A program made the position numbers and the translations under genes. Of a stretch of DNA of 64,000 nt, positions 11,567 to 21,199 are shown in pieces. The stretch's first letter is position 1; every line of letters starts with the position of its first letter. A model generated the notes under the pieces. It was not told where the DNA came from, made no database searches, and saw nothing but the letters and a program-made list of their open reading frames with translations. The DNA lies in contig NZ_GG730299.1 of assembly GCF_000155975.1 (NCBI RefSeq), positions 2,458,204-2,522,203 of the forward strand. The letters run 5' to 3'. The DNA is from Citrobacter youngae ATCC 29220. GTDB taxonomy: Bacteria; Pseudomonadota; Gammaproteobacteria; Enterobacterales; Enterobacteriaceae.

Positions 11567-12478
11567 ATGCTGTGGTTCAAAAATTTAATGGTTTACCGTC
11601 TTAGCCGCGATGTTTCTTTGCGTGCCGAAGAGATGGAAAAACAGCTGGCATCAATGACGTTCACCCCTTGCGGTAGCCAGGATATGGCAAAAATGGGCTG
11701 GGTTCCGCCGATGGGATCGCACAGCGATGCATTAACGCATACCGCCAATGGCCAAATTATTATCTGCGCCCGCAAAGAAGAAAAAATACTGCCGTCGCCG
11801 GTTATCAAACAGGCGCTGGAAGCCAAAATATTCAAACTGGAAGCTGAGCAAGGTCGCAAACTCAAGAAGACCGAAAAAGACTCGCTGAAAGATGAAGTTC
11901 TGCACTCATTGCTGCCGCGCGCTTTTAGCCGCTTCAGCCAGACGATGATGTGGATCGACACCGTCAACGATCTGATCATGGTTGATTGCGCGAGCGCGAA
12001 GAAAGCGGAAGATACGCTGGCGCTGTTACGTAAGAGCCTCGGCTCGCTGCCGGTCGTTCCGCTGACAATGGAAAACCCCATTGAGCTGACGCTGACCGAG
12101 TGGGTACGCTCCGGCACAACGGCGCAGGGCTTCCAGCTGCTGGATGAGGCTGAACTGAAAGCGATCCTGGAAGACGGCGGCGTGATCCGCGCGAAAAAAC
12201 AGGATCTGGTCTGTGACGAAATCGCCGTGCATATTGAAGCGGGCAAACTGGTCACTAAGCTGGCCCTCGACTGGCAGCAGCGTATTCAGTTCGTTATGTG
12301 TGACGACGGCTCCGTTAAGCGTCTGAAGTTCAGCGACGAACTGCGCGATCAAAACGAAGATATCGACCGTGAAGACTATGCCCAGCGTTTTGACGCCGAT
12401 TTTATCCTGATGACAGGTGAACTGGCGGCGCTGATTAAAAGCCTGGTGGAAGGGTTAGGCGGCGAAGCGCAACGCTAA
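11567..12478 (+). CDS. rdgC: RdgC, nucleoid-associated recombination regulator
   Basis: RdgC is a ring-forming DNA-binding protein that limits RecA access to DNA and is needed in recombination-dependent growth. From ATG 11567 it has 303 residues ([15 protein letters not shown]), the E. coli length; the frame begins 13 codons earlier but that part is not conserved. It is a single-domain protein with no catalytic motif. A charged segment ([13 protein letters not shown]) near residue 110 is shared with the E. coli protein. The gene is divergent from mak and is followed by a REP-like palindrome. Confidence 0.96.
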   Translation: MLWFKNLMVYRLSRDVSLRAEEMEKQLASMTFTPCGSQDMAKMGWVPPMGSHSDALTHTANGQIIICARKEEKILPSPVIKQALEAKIFKLEAEQGRKLKKTEKDSLKDEVLHSLLPRAFSRFSQTMMWIDTVNDLIMVDCASAKKAEDTLALLRKSLGSLPVVPLTMENPIELTLTEWVRSGTTAQGFQLLDEAELKAILEDGGVIRAKKQDLVCDEIAVHIEAGKLVTKLALDWQQRIQFVMCDDGSVKRLKFSDELRDQNEDIDREDYAQRFDADFILMTGELAALIKSLVEGLGGEAQR

Positions 12479-12483
12479 GCCAG

Positions 12484-12520
12484 ATTGCCGGATGACATCG
12501 CTTGCGAGTTATCCGGCATT
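12484..12520. repeat. REP palindrome between rdgC and ppnP
   Basis: TTGCCGGATGACATCGC and its partner GCGAGTTATCCGGCA form an imperfect palindrome with the REP core. It sits between convergent genes, the usual place for such elements. Confidence 0.6.
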
Positions 12521-12526
12521 TGACAA

Positions 12527-12832
<306 letters not shown>

Positions 12833-12882
12833 TTAAGTTAATAGCCAATATAGGGGGCTGGCGTTCCACCTGTCACGCAAAA

Positions 12883-13560
12883 TTACGCGAGCAATTCCGA
12901 AGCCAGACGGGCGATCAGCACATTGGACAGCAGAACCGGGACATCCAGCGATTTTTGCAGTAAATCGCGATGGCGTTGGTTAAAACCCAGACAGTCCAGC
13001 ATGATCACATCCGCGCCTTGCGCAAGCAGTTCTTGCCCGGCATCAATCAGTTGTTGTTCGCTACCTGCGATCGGATTCGCCACGGCATACACTGGCGGCG
13101 TTTGTAACACCTGCCATTTTTGCGTCTGGGCCTTGAGCAATTCGGCGACGGGGACAATCACCCCGACCTGATGCCCATCGACAATCGAGGCTACCAGCGG
13201 AGGGATAATACGTAACGGTTCCAGCAGAATGCTATTGCGGGCGGTCAGACGGGCAATTGAGGCGGTACTCATCAGCAGGATCACGTCAAAGCCCTGGTTA
13301 TCGAGCACCTCAACGATACTTTGCAGTGAGCGTTCCACTTTCTGGCGCGAAACATGGGCAAGCTGATGGTCGCTGAGCAGCGTTAATAGCGGCTCATCTC
13401 CGGCAGAGACCCCGTACTCGGCCATCACATCTTCTCGCCGCATCTGTCCCAGCAGACTGTGGTGAGTAATGTGCTGCTCATCAATATATTCCGTCAGGAG
13501 CGGTAACACCTCACACATCGGCACCACGCCAATCGTGAGGATAGCCAACGACGTACCCAT
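12883..13560 (-). CDS. aroM: AroM family protein of the aroL operon
   Basis: This cytoplasmic protein of unknown biochemical function is encoded in the aroL-yaiA-aroM operon and is regulated with it by TyrR and TrpR in E. coli. I use ATG 13560, preceded by GGTGGAG, giving 225 residues starting [15 protein letters not shown], as in E. coli; a GTG four codons earlier overlaps that ribosome site. The fold resembles the Asp/Glu racemase superfamily, as judged from the repeated hydrophobic strands and the segment [15 protein letters not shown]. It lies 247 bases after yaiA. Confidence 0.92.
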   Translation of the reverse strand: MGTSLAILTIGVVPMCEVLPLLTEYIDEQHITHHSLLGQMRREDVMAEYGVSAGDEPLLTLLSDHQLAHVSRQKVERSLQSIVEVLDNQGFDVILLMSTASIARLTARNSILLEPLRIIPPLVASIVDGHQVGVIVPVAELLKAQTQKWQVLQTPPVYAVANPIAGSEQQLIDAGQELLAQGADVIMLDCLGFNQRHRDLLQKSLDVPVLLSNVLIARLASELLA

Positions 13561-13807
13561 TTGTTGCTCCACCGTCTTCTTACTTTGCTGTGAATTCCCG
13601 GACGTCTGCCGGGCGCTGACCTGCGCTACAAACGCTCAAAAGCGTAGCAGCAGATCGGCGATGTATTATGTAAAGATTCCAAATAATTCCAGTACTGTAT
13701 TGTTATTGTTTAATTTTCAATTTTTACTTTATATGGAGATATTAAAAAAAATGTGATGTACGCCCGTACTGGGCCTTTTCAGACTCCTGCCCGGGCGGTA
13801 TCCGGCA

Positions 13808-13999
13808 TCAGGTTTTTTCGGGATCCTCATAGCGCTTTTTAGCATCCATGGCTTCCTGAGCGGAAGGATGTTCACTGATCAACGAATTCGGTTCTGGATG
13901 GTCGGCACGAAGTTGATACCAGGTTACCGTCTGGCCTGGCGTCCCTTTTTCAACCGTAACAATGGTCGCTTGACGTGGATAAGGTGGTTTTGTCGGCAT
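13808..13999 (-). CDS. yaiA: YaiA, small protein of the aroL operon
   Basis: This is a small soluble protein of unknown function, 63 residues, identical in length to E. coli YaiA and starting [19 protein letters not shown]. It is rich in proline and charged residues and has no membrane segment. It begins 26 bases after the aroL stop on the same strand, so it belongs to the aroL transcript. The next gene, aroM, is separated by 247 bases that include a run of A and T (13730-13755). Confidence 0.92.
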   Translation of the reverse strand: MPTKPPYPRQATIVTVEKGTPGQTVTWYQLRADHPEPNSLISEHPSAQEAMDAKKRYEDPEKT

Positions 14000-14025
14000 A
14001 GCTCTTCCTTTTGACTGAATGAGCT

Positions 14026-14571
14026 TTAAGTATAGACACCACCCTGCAACCGTGGCGCGGCCTGCGACAGTATCCCAAGAATGTCTTCCACCACCTGCGA
14101 AGGCGCATTGGTGGCATCAACGATATAGTGCGCCGCTTCACGGTACAGCACATCACGCTGGGCAAGCACTTCCTCTACTTCTTCAGTCAGCGGCTTGCCG
14201 GTTAAGGTTGGGCGCAATCCCTCTTCAGGCGTGGCCTCCAGGCGGTCAACCAGTACCGATACCGGCGCGCTTAAATAGATAACCACACCGTGGTTACGCA
14301 TGTAGCGGCGATTAAATTCGGTAAGAATGATACCGCCACCGGTCGCGACAACCGTTGCTGGTGCCGTGACGGCCTGCAGAGCGGCCGTTTCCTGGGCGCG
14401 AAACCCTTCCCATCCTTCTCTTTCGACGATTTCCGCCACGGTCATCTGCACGTGCGATTGCAACCAGCGATCGGTATCAACGAACTGGTAATCGATAGCC
14501 TTTGCCAGCGCCATACCGGTTGTCGTTTTACCACACCCCCGGGGGCCAACAAGAAAAAGAGGTTGCGTCAT
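14026..14571 (-). CDS. aroL: AroL, shikimate kinase II
   Basis: AroL phosphorylates shikimate at the 3-hydroxyl with ATP in the common aromatic pathway. From ATG 14571 it has 181 residues; E. coli AroL has 174, so the C-terminus is a few residues longer. The P-loop GPRGCGKTT is at residues 8-16, the Asp of the DTDRW segment follows, and the Walker B-like glycine triplet is in ATGGGIIL. The lid region is around RPTLTGKPL. Candidate TyrR boxes and a TrpR-type half site lie upstream, as expected for the tyrosine- and tryptophan-repressed isoenzyme. Confidence 0.96.
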   Translation of the reverse strand: MTQPLFLVGPRGCGKTTTGMALAKAIDYQFVDTDRWLQSHVQMTVAEIVEREGWEGFRAQETAALQAVTAPATVVATGGGIILTEFNRRYMRNHGVVIYLSAPVSVLVDRLEATPEEGLRPTLTGKPLTEEVEEVLAQRDVLYREAAHYIVDATNAPSQVVEDILGILSQAAPRLQGGVYT

Positions 14572-14637
14572 CACAGAATTTCCCCAGAGAGCCGCCGACG
14601 AGCGGGTTCTGATGCGGTTAAAGATATAATCATACCA

Positions 14638-14752
14638 TCAAACTAGTACATCGCCAAAACGTAAAGAAAAAATTACATCAATAGCAAGGGCGTCAATTAA
14701 ACCCTACTATAACAAGAATTCACAAGGATGAAAGTGTAAAAAATAAATTACA
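14638..14752 (-). promoter_or_regulatory. TyrR boxes and TrpR-type site upstream of aroL
   Basis: Two sequences fit the TyrR pattern TGTAAA-N6-TTTACA with one or two mismatches: CGTAAA-N6-ATTACA at 14660-14677 and TGTAAA-N6-ATTACA at 14735-14752. Between them and the gene, AACTAGTAC at 14641-14649 matches half of the TrpR operator. E. coli aroL has several TyrR boxes and a TrpR operator, so the arrangement is expected; binding itself is inferred. Confidence 0.55.
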
Positions 14753-14756
14753 GGCA

Positions 14757-15212
14757 CTATTTTCTGCGCTGAACTTCCAGCCACCACTTATCCAATTCAG
14801 CCGCAAAATGCTGCCGGTCGCGGGGCGAAAGGCTGTCCGGTCCTCCGGTCTGGATGCCGCTGGCGCGCAGCGTATCCATAAAATCACGCATCATCAGACG
14901 TTCGCGGATCGTGGCTTCGGTATATCGTTCGCCGCGCGGATTAAGCGCCGCCGCCCCTTTTTCAATGGCTTCCGCGGCCAGCGGAATATCCGCTGTTATC
15001 ACTAAATCACCAGCGCTACATTGTCGCACAATCTCGTTATCAGCGACGTCAAACCCGGCGGGAACGCGTAATGTACGGATAAAACGCGAAGGCGGGACGC
15101 GCAAATTCTGGTTCGCCACCAGAATAAGCGGCATCTGCATGCGCTCGGAGGCGCGGTACAAAATATCTTTAATCACGTTCGGACACGCGTCGGCATCCAC
15201 CCATATTGTCAT
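14757..15212 (-). CDS. yaiI: YaiI, UPF0178/NYN-like domain protein
   Basis: This is a cytoplasmic protein of unknown function in the UPF0178 (YqxD/YaiI) family, whose fold is related to PIN/NYN nucleases. From ATG 15212 it has 151 residues and starts [18 protein letters not shown]. The acidic residues of VDADACP and the ADIPLA segment match the metal-site positions of PIN-like domains; nuclease activity is only inferred. The frame is open for 29 codons upstream but that part is not conserved. It is divergent from proC, and between them lies an ERIC element. Confidence 0.9.
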   Translation of the reverse strand: MTIWVDADACPNVIKDILYRASERMQMPLILVANQNLRVPPSRFIRTLRVPAGFDVADNEIVRQCSAGDLVITADIPLAAEAIEKGAAALNPRGERYTEATIRERLMMRDFMDTLRASGIQTGGPDSLSPRDRQHFAAELDKWWLEVQRRK

Positions 15213-15327
15213 AACCTCTCCCCACTCGTGTGTAATCGCACATTGTCTCGTGCTTTTACTTGCAGGCAAAGTGCTGTTTCTCCTTCTGCACGTATTCATT
15301 CCGCGCTAAGCTTAGCTTTCCCAGATT

Positions 15328-15452
15328 TACCCTAAATAATTCGGGTTGCAGGCAGGCGGCAAGAGAGTGAGTCCCGATGAGCTTACTCTGGTAAGTGATT
15401 CGGGTGAGCGAACGCAGCCAACGCACATGCAACTTGAAGTATGACGGGTATA
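15328..15452. repeat. ERIC (IRU) element between yaiI and proC
   Basis: This is an imperfect palindrome of about 125 bases. Its centre, with GATGAGCTTAC and GTAAGTGATTCGGGTGAGCG, matches the central inverted repeat of enterobacterial repetitive intergenic consensus elements (about 127 bp). Its outer arms CGGGTTGCAGG and CATGCAACTTGAAG are inverted copies of each other. Such elements are non-coding and occur in transcribed intergenic DNA. Confidence 0.85.
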
Positions 15453-15485
15453 AAACAATGAATATCACGCATAGGGAGTGACAAG

Positions 15486-16295
15486 ATGGACAAAAAAATT
15501 GGTTTTATCGGCTGCGGTAATATGGGCAAGGCGATTCTTGGCGGCATGATTGCCAGCGGCCAGGTTCTCCCTGGACAAATCTGGGTCTATACCCCTTCCC
15601 CCGATAAAGTTGCTGCGTTGCGCGACCAGTACGGTATTAATGCGGCGCAGTCTGCCCAGGAAGTCGCCCAAATCGCCGACATTGTTTTTGGGGCCGTCAA
15701 ACCTGGCATTATGATTAAGGTGCTGAGTGAAATCACCTCCAGCCTGAACAAAGACTCCCTGGTCGTCTCAATTGCCGCAGGCGTGACCCTCGACCAGCTC
15801 GCCCGCGCGCTGGGCCATGACCGCAAAATTATTCGCGCAATGCCAAATACCCCGTCACTGGTGAATGCCGGAATGACCTCCGTCACGCCGAATGCCTTAG
15901 TGACGCCGGAAGATACGGCTGACGTACTGAATATCTTCCGCTGCTTTGGCGAAGCCGAAGTCATTGCGGAGGCGATGATTCATCCGGTCGTCGGCGTCAG
16001 CGGGTCAGCGCCTGCCTATGTCTTTATGTTTATCGAAGCAATGGCGGATGCTGCCGTCCAGGGCGGCATGCCCCGCGCACAGGCGTATAAATTCGCGGCG
16101 CAAGCGGTAATGGGCTCGGCGAAAATGGTGCTGGAAACGGGTAAACATCCGGGGGAACTGAAGGATATGGTGTGCTCGCCAGGCGGAACCACTATCGAAG
16201 CGGTACGCGTCCTGGAAGAACGCGGTTTCCGTTCGTCAGTGATTGAAGCGATGGTTAAGTGCATGGAACAGTCAGAAAAACTCAGCCGCTCCTGA
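15486..16295 (+). CDS. proC: ProC, pyrroline-5-carboxylate reductase
   Basis: ProC catalyses the last step of proline synthesis, reducing 1-pyrroline-5-carboxylate with NAD(P)H. It has 269 residues, the E. coli length. The dinucleotide-binding motif GCGNMG is at residues 9-14. The ProC signature near the C-terminus (GSAKMVLETGKHPGELKDMV and SPGGTT) contributes to the substrate site. The ATG at 15486 is preceded by AGGGAGTGACAAG. It is convergent with dgcC, leaving only 17 bases between the stops. Confidence 0.98.
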   Translation: MDKKIGFIGCGNMGKAILGGMIASGQVLPGQIWVYTPSPDKVAALRDQYGINAAQSAQEVAQIADIVFGAVKPGIMIKVLSEITSSLNKDSLVVSIAAGVTLDQLARALGHDRKIIRAMPNTPSLVNAGMTSVTPNALVTPEDTADVLNIFRCFGEAEVIAEAMIHPVVGVSGSAPAYVFMFIEAMADAAVQGGMPRAQAYKFAAQAVMGSAKMVLETGKHPGELKDMVCSPGGTTIEAVRVLEERGFRSSVIEAMVKCMEQSEKLSRS

Positions 16296-16312
16296 GTGGA
16301 TATCACCGGACG

Positions 16313-17413
16313 TCAGGCCGCCGCTTCGGTGCGGTTACGTCCGGAATTCTTTGCTTTATAAAGCGCCATATCCGCCGATTTTAGCCATTCCCGATAATGC
16401 TCAGTTTCAGAGGTTAACGGCGCGACGCCAACGCTAATACGTAGGGCAACCTGCGGCGCGCAGGATAAACGCAGCTGGCTAAGTCGCTCATGCACGCGCG
16501 ACATAGCCGCAATTGCGCTGGTTGCCGGCGTGCCGCACATAATCACCGCAAATTCATCCCCGCCAAAACGCCCGATCACATCGCTACCGCGTAAAGTCAT
16601 CTGCAACTGGCGGGTCAGCGCGACAATGGCCTGATCCCCAACGTCATGGCCCCAGGTATCATTGATGCTCTTGAAATGGTCGATATCGATAATAAGCAGC
16701 GTAGCGTCACGCTGGTAGCGGCGGCAATTATCAAATTCATTACGCAGCAATAGCTCCCAATGACGTCGGTTATAAACGCCGGTCATCCCATCTCGCGTAC
16801 TCATGACCTGTAAGCGGCGTTTATGTTCCGCCAGCCTGGTGATTGCCTGGTAGCTGACCCAGGCAAACAGCAGCGGATAAATCACCAGCACCGGCAGTGA
16901 CAGCGCCACGTTCAGCTGGCTGCTGTTAACAGCGACGGGAATATTAGCCAACTGTAACGTCACCAGGCATGCAACCGCCATCAATACGGCGCCTGCGAGG
17001 AATACTCGCATTCCCCCTGCGCCCATCAGATTGATGCAAATAATGATGAGCAGCGCGGTGGACGGCAACAGGTTTGCTCCCATAATGCCTATCCACATAC
17101 CGGCCAGGATGGCGTCGACCTTTAAATTGGTCAATTCGCTATGCAGAGGATCGTCAGCTTTGCTTGCTAACTGCCAGGCCAGATGCGGCCAGACAAACGC
17201 CCATCCCACCAGCAAAAGCCACCAGCCTCCGGTAATGGGCTGGGAAACTAATACCGACGCGACAGGGAAAAACATGCCCCCCAATCCCACCGCTCGCGGC
17301 AGCCTGATCCGTCGGGCAAATCGCAGACCGGAACGTTGGTGGTCATTTTGATGAAGCGATATAAATGCTTCATCCGCAACGACCTTCTTTTGGAAAAAGT
17401 TTTCATCATTCAT
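16313..17413 (-). CDS. dgcC: DgcC (AdrA/YaiC), MASE2-GGDEF diguanylate cyclase
   Basis: This inner-membrane enzyme makes cyclic di-GMP from two GTP. In E. coli and Salmonella it is switched on by CsgD and stimulates cellulose synthesis through BcsA. It has 366 residues (E. coli 371). The N-terminal MASE2 domain with several membrane helices covers about residues 30-190. The catalytic GGDEF domain follows, with the intact active-site loop RFGGDEFAV and the metal aspartate in IDIDHFKSIND. No clear RxxD inhibitory site is seen ahead of the loop. It is convergent with proC. Confidence 0.95.
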   Translation of the reverse strand: MNDENFFQKKVVADEAFISLHQNDHQRSGLRFARRIRLPRAVGLGGMFFPVASVLVSQPITGGWWLLLVGWAFVWPHLAWQLASKADDPLHSELTNLKVDAILAGMWIGIMGANLLPSTALLIIICINLMGAGGMRVFLAGAVLMAVACLVTLQLANIPVAVNSSQLNVALSLPVLVIYPLLFAWVSYQAITRLAEHKRRLQVMSTRDGMTGVYNRRHWELLLRNEFDNCRRYQRDATLLIIDIDHFKSINDTWGHDVGDQAIVALTRQLQMTLRGSDVIGRFGGDEFAVIMCGTPATSAIAAMSRVHERLSQLRLSCAPQVALRISVGVAPLTSETEHYREWLKSADMALYKAKNSGRNRTEAAA

Positions 17414-17484
17414 CGTATTTGGGAATATTCTGAAACAAATTTCCCAAATTATAGGAAGGGGGTGGCGGCGGAAGTATGAAATTT

Positions 17485-17512
17485 CGGGTGAGCGATTTTA
17501 CCTGCTCACCCG
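17485..17512. terminator. Palindrome after psiF
   Basis: CGGGTGAGC (17485-17493) pairs perfectly with GCTCACCCG (17504-17512). It starts a few bases beyond the psiF stop on the minus strand. The following T run is weak, so termination is likely but not certain. Confidence 0.55.
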
Positions 17513-17518
17513 TAAGTG

Positions 17519-17839
17519 CTACGCAGATTTTTTCAGGCAGGCGCTCATAAACTTATTACGATCGTCGCCTTTCAGTGACTGCTCCGTCGCCTTGACGTTG
17601 CATTCACGCATCTTCTGCTGTTGTGGGGTCAGGCTCTTTTCCTCAGGCGCAGATTTACTGTTTTTCAGGCAATCGCTCATATATGTCTTGCGCGCATCCC
17701 CTTTTAAGGACTGCGCCGTTGCCTGCTGATTGCAGGTGGTCATACGCTGTTGTTGCGGGGTTAACGTCTTCTCGGCAGCACCGACGGTAGTTAAAAAAAT
17801 CAATCCAAAGAGCAGCGTCATTAATAATGTAATTTTCAT
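17519..17839 (-). CDS. psiF: PsiF, phosphate starvation-inducible periplasmic protein
   Basis: This is a small exported protein of unknown function, induced with phoA in phosphate starvation. From ATG 17839 it has 106 residues. A signal peptide of about 22 residues (MKITLLMTLLFGLIFLTTVGAAE) is followed by two copies of the PsiF repeat. Each copy starts LTPQQQ and has two cysteines about 23 residues apart, within segments such as SLKGDARK and SLKGDDRN. A ten-codon upstream extension has no homology. It follows phoA on the same strand, but a terminator-like hairpin lies between them. Confidence 0.94.
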   Translation of the reverse strand: MKITLLMTLLFGLIFLTTVGAAEKTLTPQQQRMTTCNQQATAQSLKGDARKTYMSDCLKNSKSAPEEKSLTPQQQKMRECNVKATEQSLKGDDRNKFMSACLKKSA

Positions 17840-17900
17840 AGCACCATCCTTTTCTGAACGACGACACACAGCTAAGTTTGGCTGCTAACGATAAAAATAC

Positions 17901-17931
17901 CACCCGGTGGCAAAACTATTGTCACCGGGTG
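17901..17931 (-). terminator. Terminator or attenuating hairpin between phoA and psiF
   Basis: CACCCGGTG (17901-17909) and CACCGGGTG (17923-17931) form a perfect nine-pair stem. On the minus strand it is followed by GTATTTTTATC. It stands six bases after the phoA stop, so psiF should receive only part of the phoA transcript. Confidence 0.75.
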
Positions 17932-17936
17932 TCGGG

Positions 17937-19352
17937 TTATTTCAGTCCTAACGCCGCTTTCATGGTGTAAAACAGATCGGTTTGATCGGTCAAACCGACC
18001 ACATTCGCCGCATGCGGGCCATAAGCGGCGATGCGCAGTTGGCTACCGGTGTGCTCCTGAGATTCCTCTTCAGAGTTGCCGTAGCTGATGACCATGACCG
18101 CGCCATCTTTGGTGTTCAGCGCCTGAGTCAAACCCGGTGCCTTAGTATCTGGCGCGACAATCTGGCTGGCATGGGCGTGGTCGGCAGTGACCACCACCAG
18201 GGTATTGCCGTCTTTCTTCGCAAAGGCAAGCGCGCGCTGCACCGCTTCGTCCAGATCGACCGTTTCGCCAATCTGTCCGCAAGGATTGGCGGCGTGATCT
18301 TGTTTATCGATGGATGCCCCTTCCACTTGCAGGAAGAACCCCTTCTCATTTTTGCTCAATAGCTCAATCGCTTTATCCGTCATCTGCGCCAGCGTCGGCA
18401 CGGTGTTATCACGCTTTGGATTGGGCGTACAGGTCACAACCGGTTTATCCAGATTCCCGTGATAAGAGGCTTTCGGACCTTCCCAGCGCACCGGCATATT
18501 GCCGTCGGAGAACAGACCCAGCAGCGGCTTATCCTGGTTAGCTTCGGTAATCGCCGCCAGCGTCGCGGCGTCGCTTACCATCTGATAACCGCGAGCCAGA
18601 GCTTGTTCACGCAACGTTTTCCCCTGCCACTCACCTGCCGCGGCGGTTTCAGCAAACGTTTTTGCCCCACCGCCCAGCGTGACGTCAGCCCTGGCATTCA
18701 ACAATTGTTCAGTAATTGACCCTTTTCCACCCTTTTCCAGCGCATTGGTTGGGCATTTCTCAGCCGTCACGCTCGGGCCGTAGCATTTACGCGAAGTGAC
18801 ATGGGCAACCAGCGCCGCCGGGGTCGCATCCTGCAATTCAGCGGTAGAAACGTTCCCCGTCGCCAGACCTGCCGCTTTTGCCATTTCCAAAATGGTGGCG
18901 TGATCTTTTTCATGAATATCAACGCCCAGCGCACCATTGTAGGTTTTAACCCCGGTCGTCCACGCCGTCGCTGAGGCTGCCGAATCCGTTACATAATCCG
19001 GCTTACCCGTTTTCTTATCTAACGCATAGTGGGTGTATTGTCCGGTCAACGGTAAGGCGTCAATACCTTTAAAAAAACCGCCCGCGCCTTCGGCATAATT
19101 TCGCGCTGCCGTTATTTCTGAATCGCCCATCCCATCGCCAATGAGTAAAATTATATTTTTGGCAGGTTTATCGTTCAGAGATTCGCGCAAAGCCGCCGTT
19201 TGGTCGGCTGACAATCGGCGCGCGCCGCCTGGCGTGGTGATATCCCCGTGGGCGGCACGATTATCCATAACCGCTACGGTGGATGTTTCTGCATTAATAA
19301 CCGGGGTAAACAGCAAAGGTAACAGGGCAATAGCGAGTGCGCTTTGTTTCAC
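17937..19352 (-). CDS. phoA: PhoA, periplasmic alkaline phosphatase
   Basis: PhoA is a homodimeric zinc/magnesium enzyme of the periplasm that releases phosphate from many monoesters. It has 471 residues, exactly the E. coli length. The start is GTG at 19352, as in E. coli. The signal peptide is [21 protein letters not shown], cut after the Ala. The phosphorylated serine is in [10 protein letters not shown], and metal ligands are in [20 protein letters not shown] and TADHAH. Four cysteines for two disulfides are present (KCYG, EKCP, TCTP, NPCG). A Pho box lies upstream. Confidence 0.97.
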   Translation of the reverse strand: MKQSALAIALLPLLFTPVINAETSTVAVMDNRAAHGDITTPGGARRLSADQTAALRESLNDKPAKNIILLIGDGMGDSEITAARNYAEGAGGFFKGIDALPLTGQYTHYALDKKTGKPDYVTDSAASATAWTTGVKTYNGALGVDIHEKDHATILEMAKAAGLATGNVSTAELQDATPAALVAHVTSRKCYGPSVTAEKCPTNALEKGGKGSITEQLLNARADVTLGGGAKTFAETAAAGEWQGKTLREQALARGYQMVSDAATLAAITEANQDKPLLGLFSDGNMPVRWEGPKASYHGNLDKPVVTCTPNPKRDNTVPTLAQMTDKAIELLSKNEKGFFLQVEGASIDKQDHAANPCGQIGETVDLDEAVQRALAFAKKDGNTLVVVTADHAHASQIVAPDTKAPGLTQALNTKDGAVMVISYGNSEEESQEHTGSQLRIAAYGPHAANVVGLTDQTDLFYTMKAALGLK

Positions 19353-19412
19353 TTTATTTTCTCCATGTATAAATACGGTAAAATTAAAACAAAGCGACTA
19401 TAAGTATTTGAT

Positions 19413-19430
19413 GTGACACTTTTATGATAA
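19413..19430 (-). promoter_or_regulatory. Pho box of phoA
   Basis: On the minus strand TTATCAT and GTGTCAC are separated by AAAA, which fits the PhoB site with three to four mismatches. A -10-like TATAGT (minus strand, near 19396-19401) follows at the right distance for a PhoB-dependent promoter without a good -35 box. Confidence 0.75.
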
Positions 19431-19451
19431 TTTGTGGGTGCGTCCCACAGA

Positions 19452-19697
19452 TTACTCAAAACGTTTTGACACGCTCTCGCCAGCGTTATGTAGTGTCGTC
19501 AGAAACGCTGGCACGCGGTTCACGCCCGCCAGAGCCGCCTCAATTTGACGAAGCTGTATTTGTCGTTCGTGCCACGCCATATTGCGCAGCATTTCGGTAA
19601 TGACCTGCTCTAACGTTTCGACCTGCGCCGCCAGCTCCTGCGACTCTTCTTCTTTTTGGGCGAGCTTAAGCAACAACTCAGTGACGAGATTTTTCAT
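19452..19697 (-). CDS. iraP: IraP, anti-adaptor that stabilises RpoS
   Basis: IraP binds RssB and so protects sigma-S from ClpXP degradation, notably during phosphate starvation. The product has 81 residues (E. coli 86). Residues 1-45 ([20 protein letters not shown] onward) match the family closely and form the expected coiled-coil. After about residue 55 the sequence no longer resembles the E. coli tail, which ends in KKLLKHPRQ; here it ends in SVSKRFE. Position next to phoA is conserved. Identity is firm from the N-terminal half; activity of the altered tail is untested. Confidence 0.85.
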   Translation of the reverse strand: MKNLVTELLLKLAQKEEESQELAAQVETLEQVITEMLRNMAWHERQIQLRQIEAALAGVNRVPAFLTTLHNAGESVSKRFE

Positions 19698-19856
19698 TTG
19701 CGTATTCCCTTAACAAAATATAAGCCACGTTAACATTAAGGCTCACAGCTGCCTAGAAGATAAAAGTTTTATTTTTAGAAGAAATTAAACTATTTGCGAA
19801 AACAATCACATTACAAAATAAGGGAGAGATGGGCCTTAAAACAGAACCATACCATA

Positions 19857-19895
19857 TATACACAAAATCATTCGAGATGCATCGAGGCGGCAAGC
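19857..19895. repeat. Truncated ERIC-end-like sequence
   Basis: The bases TATACACAAAATCATTC followed by GAGATGC and GGCGGCAAGC resemble the outer arm of ERIC elements. Only one arm can be seen. The first 22 bases recur at 36022-36043 with one difference. Confidence 0.4.
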
Positions 19896-19963
19896 GTGGA
19901 GGATGAAGTGTATAAAAGGATAAAATGATGAATAATCACATAGAAATATAATGCAAAATTATA

Positions 19964-19996
19964 GATAAACAACGCCGACGGGCAGCGTTGTTTATC
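19964..19996 (-). terminator. Terminator of the MdtG-like gene
   Basis: GATAAACAACGC (19964-19975) and GCGTTGTTTATC (19985-19996) form a perfect twelve-pair stem with a nine-base loop. It lies just after the stop codon on the minus strand and is followed there by TATAATTTTG. Confidence 0.8.
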
Positions 19997-20002
19997 AGGA
20001 AA

Positions 20003-21199
20003 TTAGCGTGCGCGACGCCGACGTCGCAACGCGATAGCCAGCTGCCAGATATTGATCAGCACAATGCTCGCCGTAGCAATAAACACCCAGCGAAAGCCCG
20101 CCATTGCTGATACCGTTGCGCCCATTAATGGCCCGGCGACATTACCAAGGTACATAAATGACTGGTTATAACCAAAGATGCGTCCGGTGATCTGGTCGCT
20201 GGAGTATTTCACCAGCAGCGTCTGTACCGCTGGCAGCATCGCGCCGTCGGCAAAGCCGAGCAGAAAACGTAATATCCCCAACTGCAAGGGCGTGGTAACC
20301 CACGACATGGCAAAAAACAGCACGACAGCGAAGATTAACGTCGCCATTAAAATCCGCTCAGTACCAATACGGTCACCTAATTTGCCAAGCCGTGGCGCGG
20401 AAATCAGGGCCGAGAGGCCAGGTACTGAAGCAATCAGCCCGCAGAGAAAGGCAATATTCGAACTGTCTGGCACCATTGATTTGATAAACAGCGCCAGAAT
20501 TGGCCCGATTGAGCCGTTACACAGTTGGATCACCATCGTAGTAATAAACAGGCTTATCACCAGCGCCGGATAAGGCAGCGAGGCAAAGACGGCCTTCCCG
20601 CTCAGGCGTTCGCTTTTTTTGATAGTCGGACGCACGCCCTCTTTGATCAAGAACAGCGTGACAAGGAAGCTGACCACCAGCAAGGCCGCGGTAATACAGA
20701 ACACGGCCCGTAAGCCAATATGGTCGGCAATAAAGCCTCCCATTAACGGACCGCCAATAACGCCGCTAATTTGCGCCGTAGAAAGCGTACTCAGCGCCCA
20801 CCCGCTGCGTTCACGCGGGACCTGCGACGCAACCAGCGCCATGGCATTCGGAATATAGCCGGAGGTTAACCCCATCACCCCGCGCAGCAGAAAAAGCTGC
20901 CAGACGTTAGTGGCAAATGCCTGCAGTAAAATCGCAATCGCCATCCCCAGGGAGGCCCGTAACAGCATCAGCTTGCGCCCTTTACGGTCAGCTAAGCTGC
21001 CCCACATAGGAGAAACAATGGCTGAAATAAGGAAGGTGACGCTGTACGTTAAGCCGGACCACATAGAGAGCGCTTCATGCGAGGACACCCCCAGTTGGGA
21101 GATATAGAGCGGTAAAAAAGGCAGGATTTGGCTAATCGCCAGTCCGGTAAAAAAGCAACCGAACCACACGGAAATAAGGTTTACTCTCCAGGATTCCAT
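20003..21199 (-). CDS. MdtG-like MFS drug efflux transporter
   Basis: This is a major facilitator of 398 residues with about twelve hydrophobic helices. It closely resembles MdtG (YceE), a proton-driven exporter giving fosfomycin and deoxycholate tolerance in E. coli, across its full length. Shared stretches include [16 protein letters not shown] (loop 2-3), [20 protein letters not shown] and [18 protein letters not shown]. The identity is moderate, so it is a paralogue rather than MdtG itself, and mdtG normally sits elsewhere. E. coli K-12 has no gene here between iraP and ddlA. The C-terminus is an arginine-rich tail. Substrate is unknown. Confidence 0.85.
   Translation of the reverse strand: MESWRVNLISVWFGCFFTGLAISQILPFLPLYISQLGVSSHEALSMWSGLTYSVTFLISAIVSPMWGSLADRKGRKLMLLRASLGMAIAILLQAFATNVWQLFLLRGVMGLTSGYIPNAMALVASQVPRERSGWALSTLSTAQISGVIGGPLMGGFIADHIGLRAVFCITAALLVVSFLVTLFLIKEGVRPTIKKSERLSGKAVFASLPYPALVISLFITTMVIQLCNGSIGPILALFIKSMVPDSSNIAFLCGLIASVPGLSALISAPRLGKLGDRIGTERILMATLIFAVVLFFAMSWVTTPLQLGILRFLLGFADGAMLPAVQTLLVKYSSDQITGRIFGYNQSFMYLGNVAGPLMGATVSAMAGFRWVFIATASIVLINIWQLAIALRRRRRAR

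Larger units (their letters stand above)
19698..20002. other. 305-base AT-rich gap between iraP and the MdtG-like gene
   Basis: The gap holds the likely iraP promoter next to the gene, an ERIC-end-like fragment at 19857-19895 and the terminator of the following gene at 19964-19996. No plausible reading frame is visible. Confidence 0.5.
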
